A program made the translations under genes and the position numbers. This document shows positions 8,145 through 19,962 of a stretch of 64,000 nt of DNA, piece by piece; position 1 is the stretch's first letter; every line of letters starts with the position of its first letter. This stretch comes from Bacteroidales bacterium. Its GTDB lineage: Bacteria > Bacteroidota > Bacteroidia > Bacteroidales > F082. The stretch spans positions 186,001-250,000 of the forward strand of contig JANJUV010000007.1 in assembly GCA_024710405.1 (NCBI GenBank). The letters are read 5' to 3'. Below the pieces are notes generated by a model that was not told the DNA's origin, searched no databases, and was given only the letters and a program-made list of their open reading frames with translations.

Positions 8145-9980
8145 ATGAGCAAAAAAAACACACCGGCTTATATGAACCTGCGCATTTATGCGCTTGCAGT
8201 GTTGCTTTATCTGATGCTGGTTTTTCCTGTTTCACTGATTATGTTGTTCAAATACGGCCCTATGTGGATGGAAGAAAAAGGGCTGATCCGGGAGGAAGTT
8301 CAGGCTGTTGCACCGGCAAACCAAAACGGCAGTTTCCTACACTTCGACCTACGTGCAGATTCTGATTCATTAAGCAAAATGGCAGAACCTCAAACCGACA
8401 ACAAAATCACGATTGATGACGATGAAATCCGTTTTGGATCAGGCATGGCGCTGCTTTTCAGATTGATCCTTTTAGGTATGGTTGTTGTTTTTGTTGTTAA
8501 TCTACCTTTTAGGCGGTTATTCTTCCGAAAACGAAAAAACAAAACAATCAGCGAAAGTTTGCTTCGTTTTTGTCAAAGGTGGTTGCTTTATATGCCCATA
8601 ATTAACAGCTTCATTATCGGGCTCGTTATGATTGTTTATCTGATTTTTTTATGGTTCTTATTGTTTACAGGGGAACAACAAAGTAATACCAGCCTTCAGT
8701 TTTACAGGCAGTTCTTTTTTATCTCCGTTTTTGCTTCTTTTTTGACCGTTCTTTTTGTTTATTTCTGGCACAGGCATCGTGTTACTTTTAAATATATCGA
8801 CCATGTTTTCGACAGCGTGAGCCTTTACCGCGAGAGCCGTAAAGGAAGCAGCAGCAAAATCAAGCACCGGCTTTGGGTCAACTACACCATGACCACACTC
8901 ATGCCACTTGTGATTGTAATTTTTTATCTTTTTCTGAGTACAACAAGCATACGAGATGCACTGGGCAAACAGCCCGAGCCAGCTCAAATACAGGTTTTGT
9001 TTGGCAAATATCTTCCTTATCTCGACAACTCTAATCTCATTGGCAGCGAACAGCTTTTTTATGTTAATGCCATCGACAGTTTACTGATGTTTGTAGGAAT
9101 TTTTACAGGAATACTGATCAGTATAATATATCTGTTTTACTTTGTTACCTGGACTACACAGAGTATTGTTGTTCCGGTGAGAGAGGTGCTTGAAAAAATG
9201 AAGCAACCTGTCGGCGACGGGCTCGACAGGCTGGCTGTGGTACGTACGACAGATGAGTTTGGACGTCTGGCCATAGGATACAATGAAATGGCAACACGTA
9301 TCACGGAAAATATTGCTGATCTGAAAAAACTCACAGAAGCCAATCAACGCTTCGTACCAAAAGAATTTTTGAGGTTTTTGGGGAAAGACACCATTACTGA
9401 TGTTCAACTTGGTGATCAGGTTCAGCAGTGCATGACTGTCCTGTTTGCAGATATTCGATCATTTACGACATTGTCAGAGAGCATGACGCCACCGGAGAAC
9501 TTCAATTTTCTGAATACCTATCTGGGCTATATGGAACCTGTGATCAGAAAGCATGGTGGTTTTGTGGATAAGTTTATAGGCGACAGTATAATGGCGCTTT
9601 TCGGTGAAAATCCTGAAAATGCGATTGATGCTGCACTCGAAATGCACGAAAGGCTCGTTGATTTTAACAGCCTGATGATGCAATTTGGCAGAAAGCCCAT
9701 AACCATAGGAGCAGGTATTCACACCGGAAATCTGATGCTGGGCGTTGTTGGCGGAGAAGGGCGAATGGAAACAACTGTAATCTCCGATTCAGTAAATCTG
9801 GCAAGCAGACTCGAAGGTCTCACACGAGAATACCAGGCTGGGGTTATCATTTCGGAAACAAGTCTGAATAAGCTTTTCAATAAAGACAAGTACCAATACA
9901 GGCTTCTTGATACCGTAAAAGTTAAAGGAAGGCAGGAAGCTGTCAGTATTTATGAATTTCAGGGCAGAAAACAAGTGTAG
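8145..9980 (+). CDS. Membrane-bound class III adenylate cyclase with HAMP linker
   Basis: The 611-residue protein has about six hydrophobic segments (near residues 13-33, 98-118, 146-170, 187-206, 248-266 and 312-333), a HAMP-like linker (VRTTDEFGRLAIGYNEMATRI, about 366-386) and a C-terminal cyclase domain from about 428 to 605. The two metal-binding Asp lie in LFADIRSF (about D435) and FIGDSIM (about D480). A Lys just before FIGDS and an Asp in VISDSVNLASR sit where ATP-specific cyclases carry Lys and Asp/Thr, so cAMP rather than cGMP is the likelier product. The catalytic domain should be cytoplasmic. The HD-domain gene follows after 25 bases. No cAMP receptor gene is seen nearby. Confidence 0.9.
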   Translation: MSKKNTPAYMNLRIYALAVLLYLMLVFPVSLIMLFKYGPMWMEEKGLIREEVQAVAPANQNGSFLHFDLRADSDSLSKMAEPQTDNKITIDDDEIRFGSGMALLFRLILLGMVVVFVVNLPFRRLFFRKRKNKTISESLLRFCQRWLLYMPIINSFIIGLVMIVYLIFLWFLLFTGEQQSNTSLQFYRQFFFISVFASFLTVLFVYFWHRHRVTFKYIDHVFDSVSLYRESRKGSSSKIKHRLWVNYTMTTLMPLVIVIFYLFLSTTSIRDALGKQPEPAQIQVLFGKYLPYLDNSNLIGSEQLFYVNAIDSLLMFVGIFTGILISIIYLFYFVTWTTQSIVVPVREVLEKMKQPVGDGLDRLAVVRTTDEFGRLAIGYNEMATRITENIADLKKLTEANQRFVPKEFLRFLGKDTITDVQLGDQVQQCMTVLFADIRSFTTLSESMTPPENFNFLNTYLGYMEPVIRKHGGFVDKFIGDSIMALFGENPENAIDAALEMHERLVDFNSLMMQFGRKPITIGAGIHTGNLMLGVVGGEGRMETTVISDSVNLASRLEGLTREYQAGVIISETSLNKLFNKDKYQYRLLDTVKVKGRQEAVSIYEFQGRKQV

Positions 9981-10005
9981 CAGAATAATCAAAACAAAAG
10001 AACCT

Positions 10006-10593
10006 ATGCTATTCGACACGATACGTGACCATGTGTTGCAGGATTTACTCACGAATCTGCCTGCCACCCTTCCCTATCACGACTACGCCCACACAATTGA
10101 TGTTGTGCGGGCAGCTCAGGAATACGGGACAGCAGCAGGACTAGACCAGGCTTCAATGGATATGCTTCTTGCAGCTTCTCTTTTGCATGAAACCGGAATC
10201 CTGAAGGGTTACATTGGCCATGAGGAGGAATCGGTAGCTTACGCAAAAAGAATTCTGCCCGTTTACGGTTATTCCGATGCACAGATCAATGTTATTGTGC
10301 AGCTGATATTGGAAACAGAAATATCACGCAAACCAACCAGCTTATTATCCGAAATACTCCGAGATGCAGACCTTGATTATTTGGGACGCCCTGATTATTT
10401 TGCCATTGCACATAAACTCAGACTTGAATGGATTCATTTAAACAACTATCCCAAATCCCTTAAAGTATGGTATTTGGAGCAGCTTAACTTTTTGCAGAAA
10501 CATAAATATTATACCATCTGGGCAACACAGTCCCGCAGTCAGGGCCTCGAGGACAATATAAAACTCATACATGAATTAATTTCCTTATCTTAA
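10006..10593 (+). CDS. HD-domain hydrolase-like protein
   Basis: I chose the ATG at 10006, 25 bases after the cyclase stop; an in-frame ATG at 9952 would overlap the cyclase gene. The 195-residue soluble protein has HD-superfamily features: YHDYAHTIDVV (His25), ASLLHETG where the usual HD pair appears as His61-Glu62, and RDADLDYLG near residues 99-106. Such proteins are metal-dependent phosphohydrolases, often acting on nucleotides or cyclic nucleotides. The Glu in place of Asp is an oddity but occurs in functional relatives. Being directly behind an adenylate cyclase suggests a role in the same signalling unit, an inference from position only. Confidence 0.8.
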   Translation: MLFDTIRDHVLQDLLTNLPATLPYHDYAHTIDVVRAAQEYGTAAGLDQASMDMLLAASLLHETGILKGYIGHEEESVAYAKRILPVYGYSDAQINVIVQLILETEISRKPTSLLSEILRDADLDYLGRPDYFAIAHKLRLEWIHLNNYPKSLKVWYLEQLNFLQKHKYYTIWATQSRSQGLEDNIKLIHELISLS

Positions 10594-10598
10594 GTTTT

Positions 10599-10614
10599 GC
10601 TATAGGCCTATAGC
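10599..10614. repeat. Perfect 16-bp palindrome between the HD gene and the GT22-like gene
   Basis: The sequence GCTATAGGCCTATAGC is a perfect dyad starting 6 bases after the HD-gene stop. It lacks a T tract, so it is a poor terminator. It sits about 18 bases upstream of a TACTTTTG -7-like box, so it could be a binding site for a dimeric regulator. No similar site was seen elsewhere in the window. Confidence 0.5.
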
Positions 10615-10631
10615 TTGTAACCACTTTTCCT

Positions 10632-10639
10632 TACTTTTG
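10632..10639 (+). promoter_or_regulatory. Candidate -7 box (TACTTTTG) for the GT22-like gene
   Basis: TACTTTTG matches TAnnTTTG and ends 29 bases before the ATG at 10669. A TTG at 10615-10617 is only 14 bases upstream, shorter than the usual 19-21, so the -33 match is poor. Confidence 0.4.
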
Positions 10640-10668
10640 TAACATTCAACCCTATACTCTTCAAGGCC

Positions 10669-14282
<3,614 letters not shown>

Positions 14283-14293
14283 TAATCAAATAA

Positions 14294-16093
14294 TCATCCA
14301 CTAATCATCCCCTCGTTCATCAGGGCATGGCGGGTGAGGCTATAATAAACTCCCTCCTGATGGGCTATGAGTTCCTTGTGGGTACCTGACTCAACAATGC
14401 GGCCCGACTGCATCACCAATATCTTATCGGCACTGTAAATGGTGGACAACCGATGGGCAATAATAAGTGAAGTTCTGTCCCTCATCAATTCATCCAGTGC
14501 TTTCTGAACCAGTTGCTCCGATGCTGAATCTAAGGCACTTGTGGCTTCATCCAGGATAAGTATTCTCGGATTTCGCAGGATTGCCCTGGCAATCGCAATG
14601 CGTTGCCGCTGGCCGCCGCTAAGTTGCACGCCCCGCTCCCCTACCACCGTGTTGAAACCATCAGGAAATGCTGATATAAAATCCAGTGCGTGTGCCCTTC
14701 TTGCAGCATCCATAATCTCTTCCTCTGTGGCTCCAGGCTTTCCGTATTCGATGTTTTCGCGGATGGTGCCGCCAAACAGAAGCACTTCCTGAGGCACAAT
14801 GGCCATTTGGCGGCGCAGGCAGGATAATTCCAATGCATTGATTCGGTAATTATCTATCAGGATTTCGCCCTCCTGAGGGTCAAAGAAACGGAACAATAAT
14901 GATGAAATGGTTGTTTTCCCTGCTCCCGAAGCACCAACAAGCGCTATTTTACTGCCCGGTTCAATCGTGAAATTTATTTTATCGAGTACCTTGACTTCCG
15001 GACGGGAAGGATAACTGAAACCAACCTCCTTAAACTCAACCCTTCCATCTATTGGTTGATTGAGTGCAGGAGCGCAATCACCGAGTGGTTCAGCAGCTTC
15101 GTCCATCAGGTCGAGCAGGCTGTCTGTTGCACCAATGGCCTTTTGTACCTGCGAATACAGGTCGGCTATACCCGAGATAGAAGCTCCAACAAAAAGTGTG
15201 TACAGAATGAATTTGAACAAATCGCCGGTAGTCATGCCCTCTCCCTGATTTACCAGGGTAACCCCATACCATATTACACCCACAATGGAAGCAAACAGGC
15301 TGAAAATAATCAGCGAAATAAAAGCAGCCCTCCACTTTGCCCCCCTCAGCGCAATATTGATCACTTTGTTGGTGGAGCTCACATAACGACTGTTTTCGTA
15401 AGCTTCGTTGTTGAATGCTTTCACTGTTCCTATTCCCTGAAGTGTTTCTTCCACAATTACATTGGATGCAGCCAGTTCAGACTGGCTTTCTTTCGACAGC
15501 TTACGGATATATTTTCCAAAATAACGGGCTGCAACAGCAACTATCGGAACAAAGGCAAGCATAAACAAGGTCAGTTTAACTGAAACGAAAACCAACAAAA
15601 CGATCCCTCCGATGATGGTGATCAGCTGACGGATAAACTGTGCTATGGTGAAGGTAAAGGTTTCCTGCAGCACGGAAATATCCGCCGAAATGCGGCTGTT
15701 TAGTTCGCCAACCCGCCTTGATGAAAAAAAACTCATCGGCAAACGGATCAAGTGGTTGTAGGTTGCCTGTCGCAGATCGGCGAGCATGTGTTGGGTTACC
15801 AAGGCAAACAAATAAATCCGTAAGTAGGAAAAAACTGCGTTTGCCGCAAAAATTCCGAGCAGAATAAGGGCAATGGTGTTGATGCGTTTCAGACTGGCTT
15901 CCGGATCGGCCTGATCGAGCAGGTCGCCAAGAAGCATCGGGAATGCAAGGGTGCCAAGGCTTGAAAGGCTCAGGGCAAGCAACCCGACAACAAATGAGTA
16001 TTTATAAGGCAAGATAAAGCGCATGAGCGAAAACAACCTTTTCAGGCCGTCCAAACTAAGCTTCTTCCGTTCAGCCTGTTCCGTTTCTTTCAT
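14294..16093 (-). CDS. ABC exporter, fused membrane and ATPase domains (MsbA/subfamily B type)
   Basis: The 599-residue half-transporter has six membrane helices in residues 30-330 and an ATPase domain in 345-590. The ATPase has Walker A GASGAGKTT (about 383-391), signature LSGGQRQRIAIARAIL (about 490), Walker B ILILDEATSALD and H-loop IIAHRLST. It would work as a homodimer, pumping a lipid or hydrophobic compound out of the inner leaflet; sequence alone does not tell substrate, and MsbA-type lipid A-core flipping is one option. The ATG at 16091-16093 follows a leader with a TATTTTTG -7-like box at 16154-16161 and two overlapping hairpins. Confidence 0.93.
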   Translation of the reverse strand: MKETEQAERKKLSLDGLKRLFSLMRFILPYKYSFVVGLLALSLSSLGTLAFPMLLGDLLDQADPEASLKRINTIALILLGIFAANAVFSYLRIYLFALVTQHMLADLRQATYNHLIRLPMSFFSSRRVGELNSRISADISVLQETFTFTIAQFIRQLITIIGGIVLLVFVSVKLTLFMLAFVPIVAVAARYFGKYIRKLSKESQSELAASNVIVEETLQGIGTVKAFNNEAYENSRYVSSTNKVINIALRGAKWRAAFISLIIFSLFASIVGVIWYGVTLVNQGEGMTTGDLFKFILYTLFVGASISGIADLYSQVQKAIGATDSLLDLMDEAAEPLGDCAPALNQPIDGRVEFKEVGFSYPSRPEVKVLDKINFTIEPGSKIALVGASGAGKTTISSLLFRFFDPQEGEILIDNYRINALELSCLRRQMAIVPQEVLLFGGTIRENIEYGKPGATEEEIMDAARRAHALDFISAFPDGFNTVVGERGVQLSGGQRQRIAIARAILRNPRILILDEATSALDSASEQLVQKALDELMRDRTSLIIAHRLSTIYSADKILVMQSGRIVESGTHKELIAHQEGVYYSLTRHALMNEGMISG

Positions 16094-16119
16094 GAGCGTT
16101 TTTGTTGAATATTAAATAC

Positions 16120-16161
16120 TTTAGGCACATATCTGTCAGTCGTGCCTTATGTGCAAAAATA
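16120..16161 (-). promoter_or_regulatory. -7 box and leader with mutually exclusive hairpins upstream of ABC exporter
   Basis: On the minus strand TATTTTTG (16154-16161) is followed by a leader where GCACATA can pair with TATGTGC (7 bp) and, overlapping it, GGCAC can pair with GTGCC. Both stems share bases and cannot form together. The -33 element is not recognisable. The role is unknown. Confidence 0.35.
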
Positions 16162-16189
16162 AAGCCCGAAGTGTTTAGGTGACTTTTTG

Positions 16190-17179
16190 TCACGGAATGA
16201 TGGGATAACATAGCCGAAAATTGCCTGAAACACTGTCTGACAACTGAAACGGGCTAAACTGCCACACTTCCCATGGGGGAAGTAATTCGAGTTTGTTTTC
16301 AATATGATAATCAATCATCCCGGAATGGACAGCAGCCAATTCCGCTAAACGGCCATTGAAGTTTGCATGTCTGGCATGACCTCCATCATGATAAAAAACC
16401 TGAGGATTGTTATCGGCAAAATCTTCTTTCACGGGAATCGCCAGCCTGAAGCGCACCTTTTCCTCCAGCGGATGATCCAAATAGAGCACAAAAGGCCAGC
16501 CTTCCATATGTTCTTCAACAAAGCCTGTTTCTGCGATCAACTTCCGGAACCCTTCGATAATAAACGGATACAGCGAATCCTTATCGCATGAATCATCCAG
16601 GTACAGGGCGGGTTGCATGGCCAGAAGGGTATCGCGTACAGCCAAAACCTCCTGTCTTTCCTCACAATACTGTTTCAGGTGAAAAAGCCCATCGCGCTGA
16701 TAGGGCCTGATCATCCACTGCATCACCCAGGCATTCAGTTTGCCTATGGGATAGGTCAATGAATCAGCCAGGAAAGTCCAGCGTACCATCACGCTGTCGC
16801 CCGAATCTGATATTGTCCAGTGATCGTGCGCACTTCCGCGGTTTCCGAAGTCGAGCCTGCTTACCAGACTGTCGTATGGATAACTCTCGGTGATCGTAAT
16901 ACTTCCTTTGCCCATTTGCTCACTCTCCCAATGATGCGATGAACCGGCGCCCGAAAAAGGCCCGCTGAACACTGAAATCGAATTTGGGTTGTCAGATTTC
17001 CATGGGCTCCAGTTCGACCAGTTGCGCAGATTGTTGATTTGTCTGAAAATTAAAACCTTGTCGGATTTGATGTTGACACTTTGGCTTACACTTACTGAGG
17101 AAGGAAGAAACAGGGGTGCAACAAGAATAAGCGTCACCACGAACAATATTAGCCAGGCGAAAAACTTTAATATTTTCAT
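16190..17179 (-). CDS. SRPBCC-domain protein with C-terminal GyrI-like effector-binding domain
   Basis: The 329-residue protein has an N-terminal membrane helix (residues 4-25), a START/Bet v 1-like SRPBCC domain around 30-155 (typical opening NIKSDKVLIFRQINNLRNWSNW, where prolines and tryptophans mark the polyketide-cyclase-like fold), and a C-terminal region around 195-325 that looks like the GyrI/AraC effector-binding fold (EGFRKLIAETGFVEEHMEG, FRLAIPVKEDF). Both domains bind small hydrophobic ligands, but no ligand can be named. The arrangement is common in Bacteroidota. It lies 21 bases downstream of the aminotransferase gene on the same strand, suggesting co-transcription. Confidence 0.75.
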   Translation of the reverse strand: MKILKFFAWLILFVVTLILVAPLFLPSSVSVSQSVNIKSDKVLIFRQINNLRNWSNWSPWKSDNPNSISVFSGPFSGAGSSHHWESEQMGKGSITITESYPYDSLVSRLDFGNRGSAHDHWTISDSGDSVMVRWTFLADSLTYPIGKLNAWVMQWMIRPYQRDGLFHLKQYCEERQEVLAVRDTLLAMQPALYLDDSCDKDSLYPFIIEGFRKLIAETGFVEEHMEGWPFVLYLDHPLEEKVRFRLAIPVKEDFADNNPQVFYHDGGHARHANFNGRLAELAAVHSGMIDYHIENKLELLPPWEVWQFSPFQLSDSVSGNFRLCYPIIP

Positions 17180-17200
17180 ATTTTTAATTTACAACCAAAA

Positions 17201-18370
17201 TTAGTCTCCAAATACTTTTTTCAGCTTTTCAAGGGCTGTTTTCAACTGAACCAGCGGACAGGCAAAATTAAGGCGCATACATTGGCTGCCACCCGGTCCG
17301 AATTCGATTCCGGCACTCAGGCCCAAGCCTGCTTCATGAATCATCTTGTTTTTCAAGGCATCATCACTGAATCCGAAGGCAGAAAAATCGAGCCAGGCCA
17401 GATAGGTTGCCTCAGGCCGAAACAGTTTCACACGCGGCAGATGCTCTTTCACAAACAAATCAAGATAATCAAGATTATTATTCAAATAAGCCAGTAACTG
17501 ATCCAACCAGACGTCTCCATGGGTAAACGCTGCCTGCGTAGCCACAGCACCAAAAAGGTTGCCCATGTCAATATGCAGCCCATCAAGTGAATGTTTAAAC
17601 ATTTGGCGGAGGGCCTCATTGGAAATGATCAGCGTTGAAGTCGCCAATCCGGCCAGATTGAAGGTCTTGCTTGCCGCATGCATGGTAATGGTAATGTCTT
17701 CAACCTCTTTGCTCAGACCGGCAAATACCTGGTGGCGGAATCCCGGCAGAACAAGGTCGTTGTGGATTTCGTCTGAAACGACTATAATCTTGTTTTCCAG
17801 ACATATTTCAGCTACAGTTTCGAGTTCTTTTTTGGTCCATGCCCTGCCAACAGGATTGTGTGGATTGCAGATAATGAGCATCTTCGCTCCTTTGGCCTGT
17901 GCGCGTAACTGATCGAAATCAATATCATACCGTTGGTCTGATTTTGTAAGAAGATTATGAATCAGGGTTCGGTTGTGGTGTGTGACTGCCCAAAAAAAAG
18001 GAAAATAAACCGGCGATTGAACAATGATGCGGTCGCCAGGCTCAGTAAGTGCGAGCACAGCTACATTTAATGCCGGCACAACGCCCGGGGAAAAGAGCAG
18101 CCAGTCGCGCCTGATGTCGTATTGGTGCCTTCGGGCAAACCATTGTATGATGCTGTTGTAATATGCTTCGTTTCTGAATGTGTAGCCATACACCGGGTGC
18201 ATCGCCCTCTGTAATACGGCATCGCGAACAAAATCAGGGGTTTCAAAGTCCATATCGGCCACCCAGAGTGGCTGCACTTCATCGCTTCCAAAAAACATCT
18301 GCCTTAGTCCGTATTTAACGGATGAAGTCCCTTCGCGCTGCACATGCCTGTCAAAATCGTACAATTCCAT
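17201..18370 (-). CDS. MalY/PatB-family PLP-dependent C-S lyase / aminotransferase
   Basis: The 389-residue fold-type I PLP enzyme opens with YGLRQMFFGSDEVQPLWVADMDF, which is diagnostic for the MalY/PatB branch; the PLP-binding Lys is near residue 235 in HAASKTFNLAGL. NPHNPVGRAW and VVSDEIHNDL are the other cofactor-binding motifs. Members split cystathionine to homocysteine, pyruvate and ammonia, and some also act as regulators (MalY). The enzyme is cytoplasmic. No methionine or maltose genes adjoin it, so the physiological substrate stays open. The start ATG at 18368-18370 gives the usual family length. Confidence 0.92.
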   Translation of the reverse strand: MELYDFDRHVQREGTSSVKYGLRQMFFGSDEVQPLWVADMDFETPDFVRDAVLQRAMHPVYGYTFRNEAYYNSIIQWFARRHQYDIRRDWLLFSPGVVPALNVAVLALTEPGDRIIVQSPVYFPFFWAVTHHNRTLIHNLLTKSDQRYDIDFDQLRAQAKGAKMLIICNPHNPVGRAWTKKELETVAEICLENKIIVVSDEIHNDLVLPGFRHQVFAGLSKEVEDITITMHAASKTFNLAGLATSTLIISNEALRQMFKHSLDGLHIDMGNLFGAVATQAAFTHGDVWLDQLLAYLNNNLDYLDLFVKEHLPRVKLFRPEATYLAWLDFSAFGFSDDALKNKMIHEAGLGLSAGIEFGPGGSQCMRLNFACPLVQLKTALEKLKKVFGD

Positions 18371-18433
18371 ATCCTGTTGTTTCGAAACTGCAAAGAAACG
18401 AAATCATCAGGCCGGAAGGCTGTATTTGAGTTC

Positions 18434-18928
18434 TTATTCTTCGGGGAGTTGCTGACCCTTGTCCCTCATCTCCGCTGCCTTCTTCAAAAGCATTTTGTTA
18501 AACTGTTCTTCTGCCTTGTAATACTTAATGACTTTGCGCGGGGGCAGCACCTTGCGCACCTCTCTGAAAAAAGCAGAGCGGGCCTGCACAGTTTCTTCTG
18601 CCTGTCTTATCCTGCTGTCAATAAGCGAATTGAGTTCATCGTCGGTCATGTTTTCAATGCCTTTTTCAGCAATTTGCTCCATATTTGCTTTCTTCTCTTT
18701 TCTGTGTTTTATCACAGTTTTGCTGTATTCGTCGAACAGCGGCCAGAAAGCCTTTGCTTCATCAGGGGTTAGCTCAAGTTGTTTGGTGAAAAACGCTACT
18801 TTCAGTGCTTCTACCCTTTCGCCCTGCCTGGCCTGAAGCGGTCTGCGCTGCTGTGCCTGAGCTGTATTGGTTGTTATCAGCAGCAAAACAACCACTGAAA
18901 TGATTAGCGTATGGTATAGTTTTTTCAT
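18434..18928 (-). CDS. Periplasmic helical protein linked to ECF sigma module (Spy/CpxP-like)
   Basis: The 164-residue protein has a signal peptide (MKKLYHTLIISVVVLLLITTNTAQAQ style, cleavage near residue 25) and an almost fully helical, charged mature part (LELTPDEAKAFWPLFDEYSKT, RKVLPPRKVIKYYKAEEQF). The TPDEAKAFWP pattern is frequent in Bacteroidota proteins that sit behind ECF sigma/anti-sigma pairs, and the architecture resembles Spy/CpxP/zinc-resistance periplasmic sensors or chaperones. It is the third gene of the sigma module, 12 bases after the anti-sigma-like gene. Its likely job is sensing or buffering envelope stress, an inference from fold and neighbours. Confidence 0.72.
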   Translation of the reverse strand: MKKLYHTLIISVVVLLLITTNTAQAQQRRPLQARQGERVEALKVAFFTKQLELTPDEAKAFWPLFDEYSKTVIKHRKEKKANMEQIAEKGIENMTDDELNSLIDSRIRQAEETVQARSAFFREVRKVLPPRKVIKYYKAEEQFNKMLLKKAAEMRDKGQQLPEE

Positions 18929-18940
18929 CGCTTAAATGTG

Positions 18941-19393
18941 TTAAAATTCAAATTCACTTTGATCAATCAAATACTCCATAATTTCTTCATAGGTAATCAG
19001 GTCAAGCAACAAACTGTCTGATGCCCATTGAACCTGCGGTGTTTCGTTTGCCTGGATGTTTCTGACCAGCTTTGGTTCAGCAACTTCAAACACCGCTTCA
19101 CTTTGCTGGTGTATTTCCATCACGAGTGGTTTAACGGTATCGGAAACTTCGCTGTTAAGTGCCATTTGCGTATCGGGCTTTTCGGGTTTCATAAACCAGA
19201 TCGTTCCAACCGCAGCCATCAAAACAACGGCTGCTGCCCATGAAAGTACTTTCATCTGGCGGCTTTTATGTTCAGGCCTTTTCTCCATATGGATGGCTGC
19301 CCAGACGGTGTCAGGGAGCTGTTCAAAATAACCCTCCGGTATGTTGCTGAATGCTTGCGGGCCTTTTCCCTTAAATGATTGCTTCTGATCCAT
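18941..19393 (-). CDS. Putative membrane anti-sigma factor
   Basis: The 150-residue protein has one transmembrane helix (about residues 48-66, LSWAAAVVLMAAVGTIWFM), a short cytoplasmic N-terminus and an acidic C-terminal part outside. Position and layout fit an anti-sigma factor for the sigma gene just upstream. I chose the ATG at 19391-19393, which is one base past the sigma stop codon; an alternative TTG start three codons upstream would overlap it. There is no zinc-binding HxxxCxxC motif, so it is not a ZAS-type anti-sigma. The C-terminus (LITYEEIMEYLIDQSEFEF) is acidic and could contact a periplasmic partner. Confidence 0.65.
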   Translation of the reverse strand: MDQKQSFKGKGPQAFSNIPEGYFEQLPDTVWAAIHMEKRPEHKSRQMKVLSWAAAVVLMAAVGTIWFMKPEKPDTQMALNSEVSDTVKPLVMEIHQQSEAVFEVAEPKLVRNIQANETPQVQWASDSLLLDLITYEEIMEYLIDQSEFEF

Positions 19394-19394
19394 A

Positions 19395-19898
19395 TCAATC
19401 AATTATTAAGTCTTTTACCATTTGTTCGATCTTGCGGCTGGCATGGTGGTATGTGGCTTTGAGCGTGCCTTCTGCCAGATTAAGTATCTCGCTCATTTCG
19501 CTGTATTTCATTTCATTGAAGTAGCGCATACTGAAAATCATCCGTTGCTGTGTGGAGAGCGTATGCAGGGCAGTCTCCAGTTTTTGCCTGATTTGTTCCC
19601 CGTCGGGATGCTGAATTTCTGTGGCTTTGTTGCTTGTCTGCATCAGGTTCATTCCGAGCCATCTTCGGGCTTTTTGTCTGCGCAGGTGTTGCAAGGCTTC
19701 ATTGGTGGCAATCCTGAACAGCCATGTCGAAGGCTTTGCCTCTCCCCTGAACTGATTGTATGATTGCCATGCTTTCATAAAAGTGTTTTGCAAAATGTCG
19801 TTGGTGTGTTCATGGTCCAGCACCATGCTTCGGATGTGTGCATAAAGTTTCCGGCTGTGCTCCCTGACGAGTTCGTTAAACAGTTCTTCTGTAGTCAA
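19395..19898 (-). CDS. ECF-type RNA polymerase sigma factor, first gene of a sigma/anti-sigma module
   Basis: The 167-residue protein has sigma region 2 (about residues 10-80, NDILQNTFMKAWQSYNQF and WLFRIATNEALQHLRRQKAR) and region 4 (about 105-160, RYFNEMKYSEMSEILNLAEGTLKATYHHASRKI). It starts with TTG at 19896-19898; reading upstream in frame meets a TAA two codons earlier and no ATG precedes residue 25, so the rare start is forced unless the protein is much shorter. The TTG may limit translation. The anti-sigma-like gene follows with one base between stop and start. The set probably answers an envelope signal. Confidence 0.92.
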   Translation of the reverse strand: MTTEELFNELVREHSRKLYAHIRSMVLDHEHTNDILQNTFMKAWQSYNQFRGEAKPSTWLFRIATNEALQHLRRQKARRWLGMNLMQTSNKATEIQHPDGEQIRQKLETALHTLSTQQRMIFSMRYFNEMKYSEMSEILNLAEGTLKATYHHASRKIEQMVKDLIID

Positions 19899-19962
19899 AA
19901 CTTAATGTTTAGGGTGATTTCACAATCAGAAACTTCATGCACTTTCCTCTGATGTCAGCGGA

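Noticed and set aside
15056-15583. 175-codon plus-strand frame inside the ABC exporter
   Set aside because: Shadow of the transporter; no family features.
16179-16193. GTGAC-TTTTT-GTCAC hairpin as terminator of the SRPBCC gene
   Set aside because: It overlaps the stop codon and is not followed by a T-rich tail in the direction of transcription.
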